From positions 1-64,000 of the forward strand of contig JAMLHE010000002.1 in NCBI GenBank assembly GCA_023957315.1: 64,000 bases of DNA, given 5' to 3'. Under the pieces are notes generated by a model. That model searched no databases, was not told where the DNA came from, and saw nothing but the letters and a program-made list of their open reading frames with translations. Shown piece after piece: positions 8,074 through 18,137 of the stretch. Within the stretch, counting starts at the first letter, position 1. Each line of letters begins with the position of its first letter. The DNA is from Candidatus Kapaibacterium sp. (GTDB lineage Bacteria; Bacteroidota; Ignavibacteria; Kapaibacteriales; UBA2268). Position numbers and translations under genes: made by a program.

Positions 8074-10362
8074 TTGAACTTGATTTTTTCACAATTTAAG
8101 AAAAAGATTTTTGTGGAATTAACTTTAATAATTGTCATCGTATTACTCATTTTAGCTGTCACCGATTTGACTGTCGGTGTCGCAAATGACGCAGTAAACT
8201 TCCTCAATTCAGCTTTAGGTTCCCGAGCTTCCACTTTCCGAGTTGCAATGATTGTAGCTTCATTAGGTGTATTGGTTGGTGTAACATTTTCGAGCGGAAT
8301 GATGGAAATTGCCCGAAGCGGTATATTCAACCCACAATTTTATGGACTGACCGAACTGCTGATTATCTTTGTAGCTCTGATGTTCCAAGACATATTGCTC
8401 TTAGACTTATTCAATACATTCGGGCTCCCTACATCAACAACTGTGTCCTTAGTTTTTGGATTGTTAGGTGCAGCAGTTGGCCTTGCAATCATCAAAGTCC
8501 TCCAATTGGGACAAGATTTATCATATGTTGTGGATTATATCAATACCGATTCAGTTTTGGTGATAATATCCGCTATTTTGCTATCAATCTTGTTTGCATT
8601 TACTTTTGGGTATATTATCCAATATTTGACAAGATTGATATTTACATACAGTTACAAACCCAATTTTCGTAAATTCGGTTCAGTTTGGAGTGGATTGGCG
8701 CTAACTTCATTGTCACTATTCATTTTGATAAAAGGTGCCAAAGGGGCTGCTTTTATACCACCTGATGTTTCATCATGGATACAGCAAAATCAATTGTTAT
8801 TATCAGCATACATGTTTGTCGCTTGGACAATGCTAATACAACTTTTGATGTGGTTCACAAAAATAAACGTGCTAAAAGTCATAGTAATGATAGGTACTTT
8901 TGCTCTTGCAATGGCATTTGCTGCAAATGATTTAGTGAATTTTATCGGAGCACCGATTGCCGGACTTCACGCTTATCAGTATTCGCTCGAACATCCCGAA
9001 ATTGCAAATGTTACTATGGGAATAATGTCGGAACCGGTAAAGGTAGATACTTATTTGTTGCTTATAGCCGGTCTAATAATGGTTATAACACTCTTTTTGT
9101 CCCGCAAAGCAAGAAATGTCTCTAAAACCGAGATTGGTCTCGGAAGCCAAGAAGATGGTATCGAAAAATTTGAATCCAATTTGATTGCACGCGTTATTGT
9201 TAGATTTTTCATTGCATTAGGCAATGGGTTAAAATCCATTACTCCAAAATTTATAGATAAGTGGATTCAGAGCAGATTCGACAAATCAAAGTACCAACCT
9301 GATTTGGACGAGAACGGTATTCCACCGGCTTTTGACTTGTTGCGTGCAGCAGTGATGTTGATGGTTTCTGCCGGGTTGATTTCTTTAGCTACCTCGATGA
9401 AACTGCCTCTTTCTACTACATATGTCACTTTCATTGTTGCGATGTCTGCGGCTCTGTCGGATAAATCTTGGGGCAGAGAATCTGCCGTGTATAGAGTTTC
9501 CGGCGTTGTGACTGTAATCGGTGGATGGTTCTTTACTGCTATTTCGGCGTTTTTTATTGCAGGTGTTATCGCTTCAATTATTTTCTTCGGCGAGCTTTAT
9601 GCAATTGCCGGATTTGTTGGATTAGTTGCATTTACGTTCCTCAGAACAGGCAAATTTGTTAAAGATAAAAATACCAAAGATGAAGCTTTGCTTTCGATGT
9701 TTAGCTATACCAACGAAGCCACCTCAATTTTGATTAAGAATACATTCAACAATATATCCAACAATATAAGCAAATTGAAAACTATCATGAATTTGTCATA
9801 TTCCGGATTACTAGCTTCCAACCTCAAAAATTTGAAGAAGAGTATGGTTGAAGCCGGTGAGCATGATAACAATTGCCAAATGCTTATCAAAAACATTTTG
9901 AAACAATTATACAAGAATAAAGAATCTGATATTTCTGAAGTATATAATTTTTCATCATCCCTAATTAGTTTGCAAGATTTGGCAGATAGGGTGGTGCTGC
10001 TTTCCAAGCAAAATCATAAATATATTGACAATAATCACCATAAGTTTACAGCCGAGCAAATCACCGAAATCGGGGGATTAGTAAGAGGCTTAAACCAATT
10101 AATTGACAGTTCGTTAAAATATTTGGATACTTTCGACCAGAAAATTATGAAAGAACTTGAGATTCAACATGCTCTGAATGAAGCTGAATTGAAAAAGTTG
10201 TCCAAAATCCAATATTATAGGATTAAGGAAGCATCCGGTCAGTACAAAAAATCTATGCTTTACTTGAATATACTTAGCGATGTTGATTTCATTGGCGATA
10301 AGATACTTTATATCGTGAAATCTGCTGCAACACTTAACGATAAAATTGCAAAGTACAAGTAA
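8074..10362 (+). CDS. PiT-family inorganic phosphate permease with C-terminal PhoU-like tail
   Basis: This is a predicted inner-membrane phosphate transporter of 762 residues. The two inverted PHO4 repeats show the family signatures GVANDAVNFLNSALGSRA (near 36) and AFAANDLVNFIGAPIAG (near 290). TST/STTY-type loops (GLPTSTTVSLVFG, KLPLSTTYVTF) follow each. About 12 membrane segments end near residue 535. The remaining 220 residues are soluble and helical, resembling the PhoU-like tails of Bacteroidota PiT proteins, which suggests built-in regulation. The start is uncertain: the frame begins at a TTG at 8074, with another TTG two codons later and no nearby in-frame ATG. Confidence 0.88.
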   Translation: MNLIFSQFKKKIFVELTLIIVIVLLILAVTDLTVGVANDAVNFLNSALGSRASTFRVAMIVASLGVLVGVTFSSGMMEIARSGIFNPQFYGLTELLIIFVALMFQDILLLDLFNTFGLPTSTTVSLVFGLLGAAVGLAIIKVLQLGQDLSYVVDYINTDSVLVIISAILLSILFAFTFGYIIQYLTRLIFTYSYKPNFRKFGSVWSGLALTSLSLFILIKGAKGAAFIPPDVSSWIQQNQLLLSAYMFVAWTMLIQLLMWFTKINVLKVIVMIGTFALAMAFAANDLVNFIGAPIAGLHAYQYSLEHPEIANVTMGIMSEPVKVDTYLLLIAGLIMVITLFLSRKARNVSKTEIGLGSQEDGIEKFESNLIARVIVRFFIALGNGLKSITPKFIDKWIQSRFDKSKYQPDLDENGIPPAFDLLRAAVMLMVSAGLISLATSMKLPLSTTYVTFIVAMSAALSDKSWGRESAVYRVSGVVTVIGGWFFTAISAFFIAGVIASIIFFGELYAIAGFVGLVAFTFLRTGKFVKDKNTKDEALLSMFSYTNEATSILIKNTFNNISNNISKLKTIMNLSYSGLLASNLKNLKKSMVEAGEHDNNCQMLIKNILKQLYKNKESDISEVYNFSSSLISLQDLADRVVLLSKQNHKYIDNNHHKFTAEQITEIGGLVRGLNQLIDSSLKYLDTFDQKIMKELEIQHALNEAELKKLSKIQYYRIKEASGQYKKSMLYLNILSDVDFIGDKILYIVKSAATLNDKIAKYK

Positions 10363-10387
10363 ATTCATAATTGGCAAATTCCGATTT

Positions 10388-13006
10388 CTACTCGATTTCT
10401 CGGTTAATGCTCAAAACAACTGATTTTCCGTCGTATTCGATAATTGCGGCATTGATTTCTACTTTGAAAGTTGAACCGTCGGAACGTTTTTGAGTAGTCA
10501 CAAATCGGTGCTTTTCGTTGCTGCGGAATGTTCGCGAAATCTGAGATTTGCCATGACTTACATTTGTCGAGATTTCCTCGAGTGACATACCTATGAATTG
10601 CGACTTTTCAATACCGTACATTTCTGTGGCTTTGCGATTAACGTCAAGCACGATTTCATCGTTCGGTTCAAATATAATAATCGCATCTTGAGCAAGCTCG
10701 AAAATACTCCGATATTTGTTTTCAGATAGTCTGAGAGCTTCTTCTATTCGCTTTTGCTTTGTGATGTCGCGTCCTGCATAGAGAGTTTCGGCAACTCCAT
10801 CTTTGGTGATGTAGCTTGTACATGCCCATGAGAACCACCTCCAGCCGTATTTGGTCAGAGCTCTATGCTCTGTATTGGCACTACAAGGTTTGGCAGAATT
10901 CAGTATATCGAGTGATTCTTTGAGTCCGGCGATATCATCGGGATGAATTTGATATTCGTACTTTGTGCCGATTATTTCCAACTCATCAACATCGAACAAT
11001 TCGCAAAATGAAGGGCTAAGATAACTTACAACTCCGTTATCATCCTTAGTTATCAACAAATCGCTTTGGTGTTCGAGCAATTTCTTGAATTTATCGGCGT
11101 TTTCGCTTTGCTCTTTTTGACGAAGCTTTTGTTCGCCGATGTCTTCAATTCGCCCAATTAGAATTGCCTTGTTACTGCCTTTATCAATAATGTATGTATG
11201 AGTATCTCTGATGTTTTTATATTTGCCCGATTTTGTTTTTATCCGGTATTCCAAGTGAGACGTCGTTTCGTTGAAATCATTCCGCAAATTTGGCGATAGA
11301 TGAAAATTTTGAAAATGATTAATATCATCAGGATGTATCATTGCAAATATTTCTGCGTCGCTGAATTTCATGAACTCTTCAGGAGTATATCCCAATATTT
11401 TCATTATAAAATGACTGATATAAACGTATCTGCCACTTACGAGGTTCTTCTTGTAGATAATTTGATTCGTGAAACACAAGATTTCTTTCAACATTGTAAC
11501 TTCATAAAAGTCTTGCTCAGGATTTTTATATTGTTCACTTATATCATCAAAAAAGTAATAGATTGCCGGTTTGCCACCTTCAGACAATTTATACTGCACA
11601 CTTGCAGCAACTTTGTCTATACCGTCAATCGTCCTAAACCTTGTTTCTTTTTTGATTGGCTCGGAGCTGTTATTCAATAAATTTGTCCGAATTTCGGATT
11701 CAAACACGTCTTTATCAATCACAAAGGAAGTGTTTTTGTTAAAATAATCTGATTGCAAATCCCAAATATACTCTCCAATAGCTAAATCCGCTTCTAAACC
11801 TGACAGCTTTTCAATGCTTTTGTTCCAATGCGTGATTTTTCCCGTATCATCAATTCGCATGAAGCCCGGGTCTAAATTCTCAATCAAAGTATCAAAAGCT
11901 GAACATCTATTTTGCAAATTAACATATTCATCATAATAGTCATCAATATCAATCATTACTCCGGCTAACATCGAGGGATTGCCCAATTCATCATTTGCGA
12001 TTATCATCAATTTTGTTTCAATCCATTTCCAATCGTTTTTGAAAAGCGCCCTCAATTTGCTTGAAAAAACCCCCTTTGGGTTGCTCAAATATTTGTCGAA
12101 ATCTTCGATTGCTGCTAAATAGTCATCTGAAGCGATATAATTTTTTAAAGTATTACGCGAAATTTTTCGATTTTTGACCAAATCACTTGACTTGTCGGAA
12201 CGAGTATTTTTGTAATAAACAGTGTCTTTTATCAAATCATACTTGAAATACGCAATCACAGATAATTTCAGGAGTGATTCATAAAACTCTTTTGTCAATC
12301 GCGCATGTTCGTTTTCTAAAACAAGGTCGGAAATCAAGGTTATATAAGCATGAACAATAGACGAGCTGCCTTCAACGGCTTCAAATGTCAGCCGATTTCT
12401 TACATAATAAACTTTATTGCTTTTGCTGATGATTCTATGGTCAGCGACAATGATGCCTATATTATCGGATTGTTTGAGCGGTTTAACTCTCTTCAGGAAA
12501 TCCTTGTAATCATCGGGGTGGATGAGAGCTGCCAAATCATCACCGGTGCTATATTCGGTCAAATGGTTAAATTCATCGCTACTATCGGTAATCTTAGCTG
12601 TTGAAATATCGAAAGCATAGTGATACAAAAAGCCCAAATTGTTTCCGGCAGGAGAAGTCTCACTATCGGATTTGGAGTCAACTGATATGATTAGCAAAAG
12701 GCTGTTCTCATTTTCCCAACTGATTGATTGGCAACTGAAATGCATCTTGCTGTCAATTTTGAATAGTCTCATGATTTCGTTTTTATCGAAATCGCCCGAA
12801 TAATCATGCTGAATTTTGAACCCTTTTGGGAATTTGATCTTCAGATATTTTTTGGCAGCTTTGTTCGCAAAGGCTATCTTCATTTCTTTGTTGATGACAA
12901 TTACGGCAGTAGAAAGTTGCTCCGCCAAATTCATAAACGTTGTTTCTGAATGAATCTCGCTTTTTTGAGTAACTTCATGAGCAGATTTTATATTTTGCTT
13001 AGCCAT
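10388..13006 (-). CDS. Multi-PAS sensory protein without a visible output domain
   Basis: This 872-residue cytoplasmic protein is built from at least six PAS/PAC units. PAS_3-type motifs IHPDD occur three times, followed by PAC ends such as EHRALTKYGWRWFSW...GRDITKQKR near 745-765. The last PAS (from about 770, NKYRSIFELAQDAIIIF) runs to the C-terminus, which ends in VVLSINREIE. No HisKA, HATPase, GGDEF, EAL or HTH domain follows, and no membrane segment is visible. It could be a sensory adaptor for one of the kinases, or a kinase that lost its end. The stop at 10388 lies close to the converging PiT gene and no kinase remnant is visible after it. Confidence 0.8.
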   Translation of the reverse strand: MAKQNIKSAHEVTQKSEIHSETTFMNLAEQLSTAVIVINKEMKIAFANKAAKKYLKIKFPKGFKIQHDYSGDFDKNEIMRLFKIDSKMHFSCQSISWENENSLLLIISVDSKSDSETSPAGNNLGFLYHYAFDISTAKITDSSDEFNHLTEYSTGDDLAALIHPDDYKDFLKRVKPLKQSDNIGIIVADHRIISKSNKVYYVRNRLTFEAVEGSSSIVHAYITLISDLVLENEHARLTKEFYESLLKLSVIAYFKYDLIKDTVYYKNTRSDKSSDLVKNRKISRNTLKNYIASDDYLAAIEDFDKYLSNPKGVFSSKLRALFKNDWKWIETKLMIIANDELGNPSMLAGVMIDIDDYYDEYVNLQNRCSAFDTLIENLDPGFMRIDDTGKITHWNKSIEKLSGLEADLAIGEYIWDLQSDYFNKNTSFVIDKDVFESEIRTNLLNNSSEPIKKETRFRTIDGIDKVAASVQYKLSEGGKPAIYYFFDDISEQYKNPEQDFYEVTMLKEILCFTNQIIYKKNLVSGRYVYISHFIMKILGYTPEEFMKFSDAEIFAMIHPDDINHFQNFHLSPNLRNDFNETTSHLEYRIKTKSGKYKNIRDTHTYIIDKGSNKAILIGRIEDIGEQKLRQKEQSENADKFKKLLEHQSDLLITKDDNGVVSYLSPSFCELFDVDELEIIGTKYEYQIHPDDIAGLKESLDILNSAKPCSANTEHRALTKYGWRWFSWACTSYITKDGVAETLYAGRDITKQKRIEEALRLSENKYRSIFELAQDAIIIFEPNDEIVLDVNRKATEMYGIEKSQFIGMSLEEISTNVSHGKSQISRTFRSNEKHRFVTTQKRSDGSTFKVEINAAIIEYDGKSVVLSINREIE

Positions 13007-13131
13007 TTTGAAACCTCATTAATTTAATATCTAAATATAACTATTTGTTTATAATCTAAAAAATGAAAAACATCAAATTATGTAAGTAATCGTTACTTTT
13101 GCTAATAATATATAAACAAAATTGAAGCAAA

Positions 13132-14397
13132 ATGGATAAATTTGTAATCGAAGGTGGCAATAGATTAAAAGGGTCGGTAAAAATAGCAGGAGCAAAAAAC
13201 GGAGCTTTGGCTCTGATACCTGCTACCTTGTTAGCACCGGGCATCTACAATATTTCAAACACACCTGATTTGAAAGATGTTTGGACAATGACACGCCTGA
13301 TGGGGGCGCTCGGAGTATTTTGTGAACTGAATAATAGCGAACTTTTCATTGACGCTCGCGAAATCACCCAATTAGTAGCTCCATACGAGCATGTCAAGAA
13401 AATGAGAGCCTCGTTTTATGTGCTTGGTCCTCTTGTGGCACGATATGGCGAAGCAAAAGTATCATTGCCGGGCGGTTGTGCTTGGGGTCCGCGACCTGTT
13501 GATTTGCATATTAAAGGCATCGAAAAATTAGGTGCAGAAATCACATTAGACCAAGGTTATGTAATTGCGAAAAGCAAGGGCAGATTACAAGGCTGCAAGT
13601 TTCATTTTGATATATCAAGTGTAGGTGCTACAGGAAATGTCTTGATGGCGGCGACTCTTGCAAAGGGCACAACGGTACTTACAAATTGCGCCATCGAGCC
13701 TGAAATTACCGCATTAGCAAAAATGCTTACGAAAATGGGGGCAAAAATTGACGGCATCGGTACAACGGAATTGATAATCGAAGGTGTGGACGAACTCAAA
13801 CCTGTAAATGAAGAAACTATTCCAGACCGTATCGAAGCTGCGACTTATTTGATTGCCGCGGCAATGACAATGGGCGAAATTCAGCTCGAGAATGTTAATC
13901 CTTATCATCTAACATCGGTAATCTCGAAATTGGAGGAAGCCGGTTGCGAAATGGATATTAATTCCAACAAAATTCACCTCAAAGCCGTTGCTCCGCCCAA
14001 GCCTGTTGATTTGGTTACAGCAGTCTATCCGGGCATTCCTACCGACATTCAAGCACAATGGACTTCGTATATGTTGACTGCCGAAGGCACTTCCAAAGTA
14101 ACGGACAATATTTATCAAGACCGATTCAAACATATTCCTGAATTAGTTCGATTAGGAGCAAAAATTGACGTCGTTGACAATGCGGCGATTATTTCCGGAG
14201 GCGAAAAGCTTTCCGGTGCTACCGTAATGAGCTCAGATTTGCGTGGCAGTGCATCGTTGATATTGGCGGCTCTTGTAGCCAAAGGCACTACTGAAGTGCT
14301 CAGAATCTATCATTTGGACAGAGGCTACGATAATATCGAACAAAAGCTCAAAAAGCTGGGTGCCGTGATAGAACGTCATCAGTCAGAGTTAATCTAA
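13132..14397 (+). CDS. murA: UDP-N-acetylglucosamine 1-carboxyvinyltransferase
   Basis: MurA catalyses the first committed step of peptidoglycan synthesis, transfer of enolpyruvate from PEP to UDP-GlcNAc. The 421 residues match the family. The substrate-binding KNGALAL is at 22-28. The catalytic cysteine is C116 in LPGGCAWGPRPVDLH, so the enzyme is of the fosfomycin-sensitive Cys type. The sequence DIQAQW and the C-terminal YHLDRGYDNIEQKLKKLGA are conserved. The last 9 bp overlap the end of the converging Nramp gene, so no separate terminator fits between them. Confidence 0.97.
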   Translation: MDKFVIEGGNRLKGSVKIAGAKNGALALIPATLLAPGIYNISNTPDLKDVWTMTRLMGALGVFCELNNSELFIDAREITQLVAPYEHVKKMRASFYVLGPLVARYGEAKVSLPGGCAWGPRPVDLHIKGIEKLGAEITLDQGYVIAKSKGRLQGCKFHFDISSVGATGNVLMAATLAKGTTVLTNCAIEPEITALAKMLTKMGAKIDGIGTTELIIEGVDELKPVNEETIPDRIEAATYLIAAAMTMGEIQLENVNPYHLTSVISKLEEAGCEMDINSNKIHLKAVAPPKPVDLVTAVYPGIPTDIQAQWTSYMLTAEGTSKVTDNIYQDRFKHIPELVRLGAKIDVVDNAAIISGGEKLSGATVMSSDLRGSASLILAALVAKGTTEVLRIYHLDRGYDNIEQKLKKLGAVIERHQSELI

Positions 14398-15666
14398 GAA
14401 GAATAAAGTATATAAATAGATTAAACTGAAGCCTGACAAAAAGACCATACCGGCAATAGCAAGTATTTTGAGCCAGAGCGGTGGTTTGCCTTGCTCCGGG
14501 AAATATTTTGTGGTCACGACTTTGTAGTTGAAAAATGCTAAGATTGGTGCTGCCAAAAATGACACAATCGTTGCTACATCCATCATCAATTTCAGATTCT
14601 TAGCAAAAAAGCTGACAATGATAAGTCCCAAAACACTTATTATTATCATAATTGCAAAGTAAACGTTCAGCTTCAATTGGTTGGCACGTTTGCTCAACAA
14701 GAACAAACTTCCGGTTATAGCACGTGGATAGCCGTCCATAACTGTCAACAATGAGCTGAACATAGTGATAAACGCAGCAGGTGCAATTATTACAGCACTC
14801 CAAGAACCAAATAATTTGGTATAGAGACTAATAAGTTGTTGGGCAAAAACCGCACCCGAGTTAGAGAATTGAATACCGGTGCCATACATCAAAGTTGCCC
14901 CGAGAGTCAAAAAGAATATCGCCAATAATGTCGTACCAATGTAGCCGATATGGAAATCAATAAGCGACTCTTTCAATGTCGGGATATGCTTTTTTTGTTT
15001 GCTTCTGCTCAATGTCCAAAGCGAAGTCCATGCTGATAATTCAATTGGTGCCGGCATCCATCCCATCAATGCGATGATGAATATTATTCCGCCCTTGGTA
15101 TATAAATCCATAGGTGTAAAATCAGGAGGAATATTTTGTCCTCTGTCAATCGCCAACAAAAAGGCTATAAAAGTGCAAACTCCAAGCAAGAAAACCATGA
15201 TTTTCATAATTTTATCAAGTGCCGGATATTTGCCGATTACTAACAATAAGAAGCACAAAAGCACTAATCCGATACTCATCATCAATGGGTCAACACCGCC
15301 ACCGAATATATATCCGGCAAGTCCCGCACTAACTAAGGCAAGTGCAGCAAGATTGATTATACCTGTGATTACGGAAACAATAGTAAAAGCTACCAATATC
15401 CATCTGCCCATGTCATTGTAACCTTCGAGCAAACTCCTTCCTGTTGACGCAGTATATCTGTAGCTGAATTCAAAAAATGGATATTTGAATAGATTTGCCA
15501 TCACAACAATCCATAGCAATGTAAATCCGTAATCGGCTCCTGCTCGAGTAGATTGCACAAGGTGCGAACCGCCGATTGCTGCTCCTGCAAACAATATCCC
15601 GGGTCCGATAGTCTTTAAAATGCCAATTATTTTTTCTTTATTCATGCTTATCATCATTTTAAACAA
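14389..15666 (-). CDS. Nramp-superfamily metal-ion transporter with altered metal site
   Basis: This is a membrane protein of 425 residues with about 11 hydrophobic segments and the Nramp fold order. The canonical metal-binding motif DPGN of TM1 is replaced by IGGS (GPGILFAGAAIGGSHLVQ, residues 21-38). The TM6 motif MPH is replaced by MPAPIE. It therefore belongs to a divergent branch whose substrate cannot be assumed to be Mn2+ or Fe2+. Three in-frame ATGs occur near the start; the ATG at 15645 (MNKEKIIG) gives the most family-like N-terminus. It is convergent with and overlaps murA. Confidence 0.82.
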   Translation of the reverse strand: MFKMMISMNKEKIIGILKTIGPGILFAGAAIGGSHLVQSTRAGADYGFTLLWIVVMANLFKYPFFEFSYRYTASTGRSLLEGYNDMGRWILVAFTIVSVITGIINLAALALVSAGLAGYIFGGGVDPLMMSIGLVLLCFLLLVIGKYPALDKIMKIMVFLLGVCTFIAFLLAIDRGQNIPPDFTPMDLYTKGGIIFIIALMGWMPAPIELSAWTSLWTLSRSKQKKHIPTLKESLIDFHIGYIGTTLLAIFFLTLGATLMYGTGIQFSNSGAVFAQQLISLYTKLFGSWSAVIIAPAAFITMFSSLLTVMDGYPRAITGSLFLLSKRANQLKLNVYFAIMIIISVLGLIIVSFFAKNLKLMMDVATIVSFLAAPILAFFNYKVVTTKYFPEQGKPPLWLKILAIAGMVFLSGFSLIYLYTLFFLD

Positions 15667-15697
15667 TGCAAAAATAGCAGAATAATGCTACAAAATT

Positions 15698-16714
15698 CTA
15701 ATCTTCAAAAAATTCTAAGGGCAATCGTCCTAATTTATAAAAACTCAGTATCTCCCCGAATCCATATGTATTGGAAGTTTCGGAAATGTAATCAGGTTGT
15801 CTGCCGTTTTCCTTGATATATTCCAACATCCCTTGTTGCTGCCAAAGAAAATTTTGAGGAATATTCGGGAATCTTTTTTTCAAAACACCATAAGTATTCA
15901 GCGCCGATGTTGACCAAAACCAAGAGAAAAGACTGATTCTCGAATTATCATCAGCAATGCTAAGTGCTGACGGCAGCAAACAATTCAACACAATTTCACG
16001 CCGCAGATGTGCACCTTCGTTAGCTATTCGCTTTTTGATAAATCCGTGCATCGTATCGGGAATTGAAACAGTTTCCTTGATTTCGAGAAAATTCAAAAAA
16101 TCAATCATTTCCGAATTTGTCAAATTTTCCAAAATTTCATTCAATCGTTTTTCATCATACGATGGACGACGACGCTTTGAAGCGTATCTTTGCAAAAAGT
16201 CGGCTAAATTGGAATGAAAACCTTCTCGCAAATTGCCGTTATTGAACATTTTTTTTGCTTTTGCAGTCATTCGGAGCAAGCGAATCAGAGCGTAATTTTG
16301 CAACTCCTCGATGTCATTGGCAATATCAATTTCCGTTCGTTTCTCAGTCGGAGCGAGCAGCTTAAGTTGAGTTTCATCAATCACTAAGGTTTCAAAATCT
16401 CTTCTAATCGGTGTGTCGTCTTTGAATACGATATGAATCACAACGTCATCGTATTCAATGTTCGAGGAGTGGGCGTGACGAAGCCAATCCGATGAGCTTC
16501 TGTGAAATTCCGCATCGCCTACAATTACGTAGCCGTTCAATAAAATTGCAATATTTTTGAGGTCGGGACCATCGTACAAATTCATCTTGCCCGGTGATAA
16601 AATTTGCAGCCGATTGTTTGATTGTGTCATAAATACTTGCGAAGGATTCGAGAGATAGGCATGAACCTTACGCAATAATTCTCTTTCGTTTTCAACTTGC
16701 ATAATTTTTTCCAA
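15698..16714 (-). CDS. DUF2851 family protein
   Basis: This is a 338-residue protein of unknown function, found widely in Bacteroidota. Family blocks are visible: NLYDGPDLKNIAILLNGYVIVGDAEFHRSSSDWLRHAHS-like residues near 45-80, in which D and H residues are conserved, then DDVVIHIVF. Members are often above 400 residues, so this one is on the short side, although both ends look natural. It lies 31 bp upstream of the Nramp gene on the same strand, but nothing ties the two functionally. No signal peptide is visible. Confidence 0.8.
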   Translation of the reverse strand: MEKIMQVENERELLRKVHAYLSNPSQVFMTQSNNRLQILSPGKMNLYDGPDLKNIAILLNGYVIVGDAEFHRSSSDWLRHAHSSNIEYDDVVIHIVFKDDTPIRRDFETLVIDETQLKLLAPTEKRTEIDIANDIEELQNYALIRLLRMTAKAKKMFNNGNLREGFHSNLADFLQRYASKRRRPSYDEKRLNEILENLTNSEMIDFLNFLEIKETVSIPDTMHGFIKKRIANEGAHLRREIVLNCLLPSALSIADDNSRISLFSWFWSTSALNTYGVLKKRFPNIPQNFLWQQQGMLEYIKENGRQPDYISETSNTYGFGEILSFYKLGRLPLEFFED

Positions 16715-16820
16715 AAGATATATTTATTAATTTGTAAATTTACGATATACTATTGAAATTCAGTTAGTTTGGTTTAATATTTGTTATATTTGTTAATAAT
16801 TTAGCAAAATATTATTTGAA

Positions 16821-18137
16821 ATGAGCGAAGAAAACATACAAGAAATTGAGGATTGGGTTACCAAAGGTGATGATTATGCCAAAAATCAAGTCTTTGATAA
16901 GGCGGTGGAATGTTATACTCGTGCCATCACAAGCAATCCCCGTGCGTCATTTGCCTACTTCAAGCGTGGCTCGGTGTTAGTCCAGCTTGATATGTTCAAT
17001 GATGCTCTCGAAGATTTCAATAATGCAGTAATGCTCAACCCAAGTTTTTCATTTGCTTATTTCAAACGCGGCTCGGTAAAGTTCAATCTTCACCACTATA
17101 AAAGTGCAATTGAAGATTTTTCGACAGCCATCGAACTTAATGCTGATTTTTCCTTTGCTTATTATAAGCGAGGAATGTGCAAATTAAAGCTCAAAGACAT
17201 TGACGAGGCACTCGAAGACCTAAATTTAGCACTGGAGCTCAATCCGGGCTATATGCCTGCATATTTAAACAGAGGCAACATTTATTTTGACAAAAAAGAT
17301 TATGAAAATGCTGTCAAAAATTATACTTCGGCTCTGACGATTGAGCCAAGCCAAGAAAAGACACTCGTGGCTCGCGGTCTGGCAAATTCGCATATTCAGC
17401 GATATAAATCAGCCTTAGATGATTTTGCATTGGCAGTGAAAATAAATCCCAATTCGCATTTGGCATATAATTACAGAGGTTTGATTTACAACAAGACCAA
17501 AAATTTCACTCTTGCTGTAATCGAATTCGACAAAGTGATTGAATTAGCTCCAAATAACGCCGATGCTTATAATAATCGTGCAATAGCACATTTCTGGATG
17601 AAAGATTACGAAAAAGCCGTGAAGGACTATTCCAGAGCTTTACACTTGAAGCCAAATTCGCCTCATTTGTATTTCAACAGAGCGAATGCACTTTATTATT
17701 TGAAGCAATTTATCGAAGCAATCCTCGATTTCGACAAGGCTATCGAATTACAACCCGGGCTAACATCAGCATATTTTGGTAGAGCGAATTGCTCGGTTTA
17801 CATGAATAAATATCGCGATGCAATTCAAGATTTTAGCCGTGCGATTACACTCAATCCCAAGTTTTTACAAGCTTATATCGGCAGGGGCAACGCTTATTTG
17901 AAGATGAAAGTATTCAAAAAAGCACTCGAAGATTTCACGCTTGCAATTGAGTTGAACAAGGAAAATCCTATCGGATACCTCAATCGTGGGATTGCATTCA
18001 AACTTGAGGGTATAAATGAAAAAGCGGCGATTGATTTTCAAGAATTTCTCCGTCTATCAACGCATAATACCAGAACTGTAATTCAAATCAAAAATTGGCT
18101 CAAAAAAATGCACTATCCCTTGATTAGAGCTAAATAA
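16821..18137 (+). CDS. Tetratricopeptide-repeat protein
   Basis: The 438 residues consist almost wholly of about twelve TPR units of 34 residues (for example AFAYFKRGSVLVQLDMFNDA and SYLNRGNIYFDKKDYENA-like units). Consecutive units carry the W/Y-G-Y-A-F-A-P spacing. There is no signal peptide or membrane segment, so a cytoplasmic scaffold is likely. The upstream region contains TATATTTG at 16785-16792, matching the Bacteroidota -7 element, but no well-spaced -33 element. The 3' end overlaps the converging S66 peptidase gene by 8 bp. Confidence 0.88.
   Translation: MSEENIQEIEDWVTKGDDYAKNQVFDKAVECYTRAITSNPRASFAYFKRGSVLVQLDMFNDALEDFNNAVMLNPSFSFAYFKRGSVKFNLHHYKSAIEDFSTAIELNADFSFAYYKRGMCKLKLKDIDEALEDLNLALELNPGYMPAYLNRGNIYFDKKDYENAVKNYTSALTIEPSQEKTLVARGLANSHIQRYKSALDDFALAVKINPNSHLAYNYRGLIYNKTKNFTLAVIEFDKVIELAPNNADAYNNRAIAHFWMKDYEKAVKDYSRALHLKPNSPHLYFNRANALYYLKQFIEAILDFDKAIELQPGLTSAYFGRANCSVYMNKYRDAIQDFSRAITLNPKFLQAYIGRGNAYLKMKVFKKALEDFTLAIELNKENPIGYLNRGIAFKLEGINEKAAIDFQEFLRLSTHNTRTVIQIKNWLKKMHYPLIRAK

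Noticed and set aside
10388-13006. Histidine kinase call for the multi-PAS protein
   Set aside because: No H box or ATPase motifs occur anywhere in the 872 residues.
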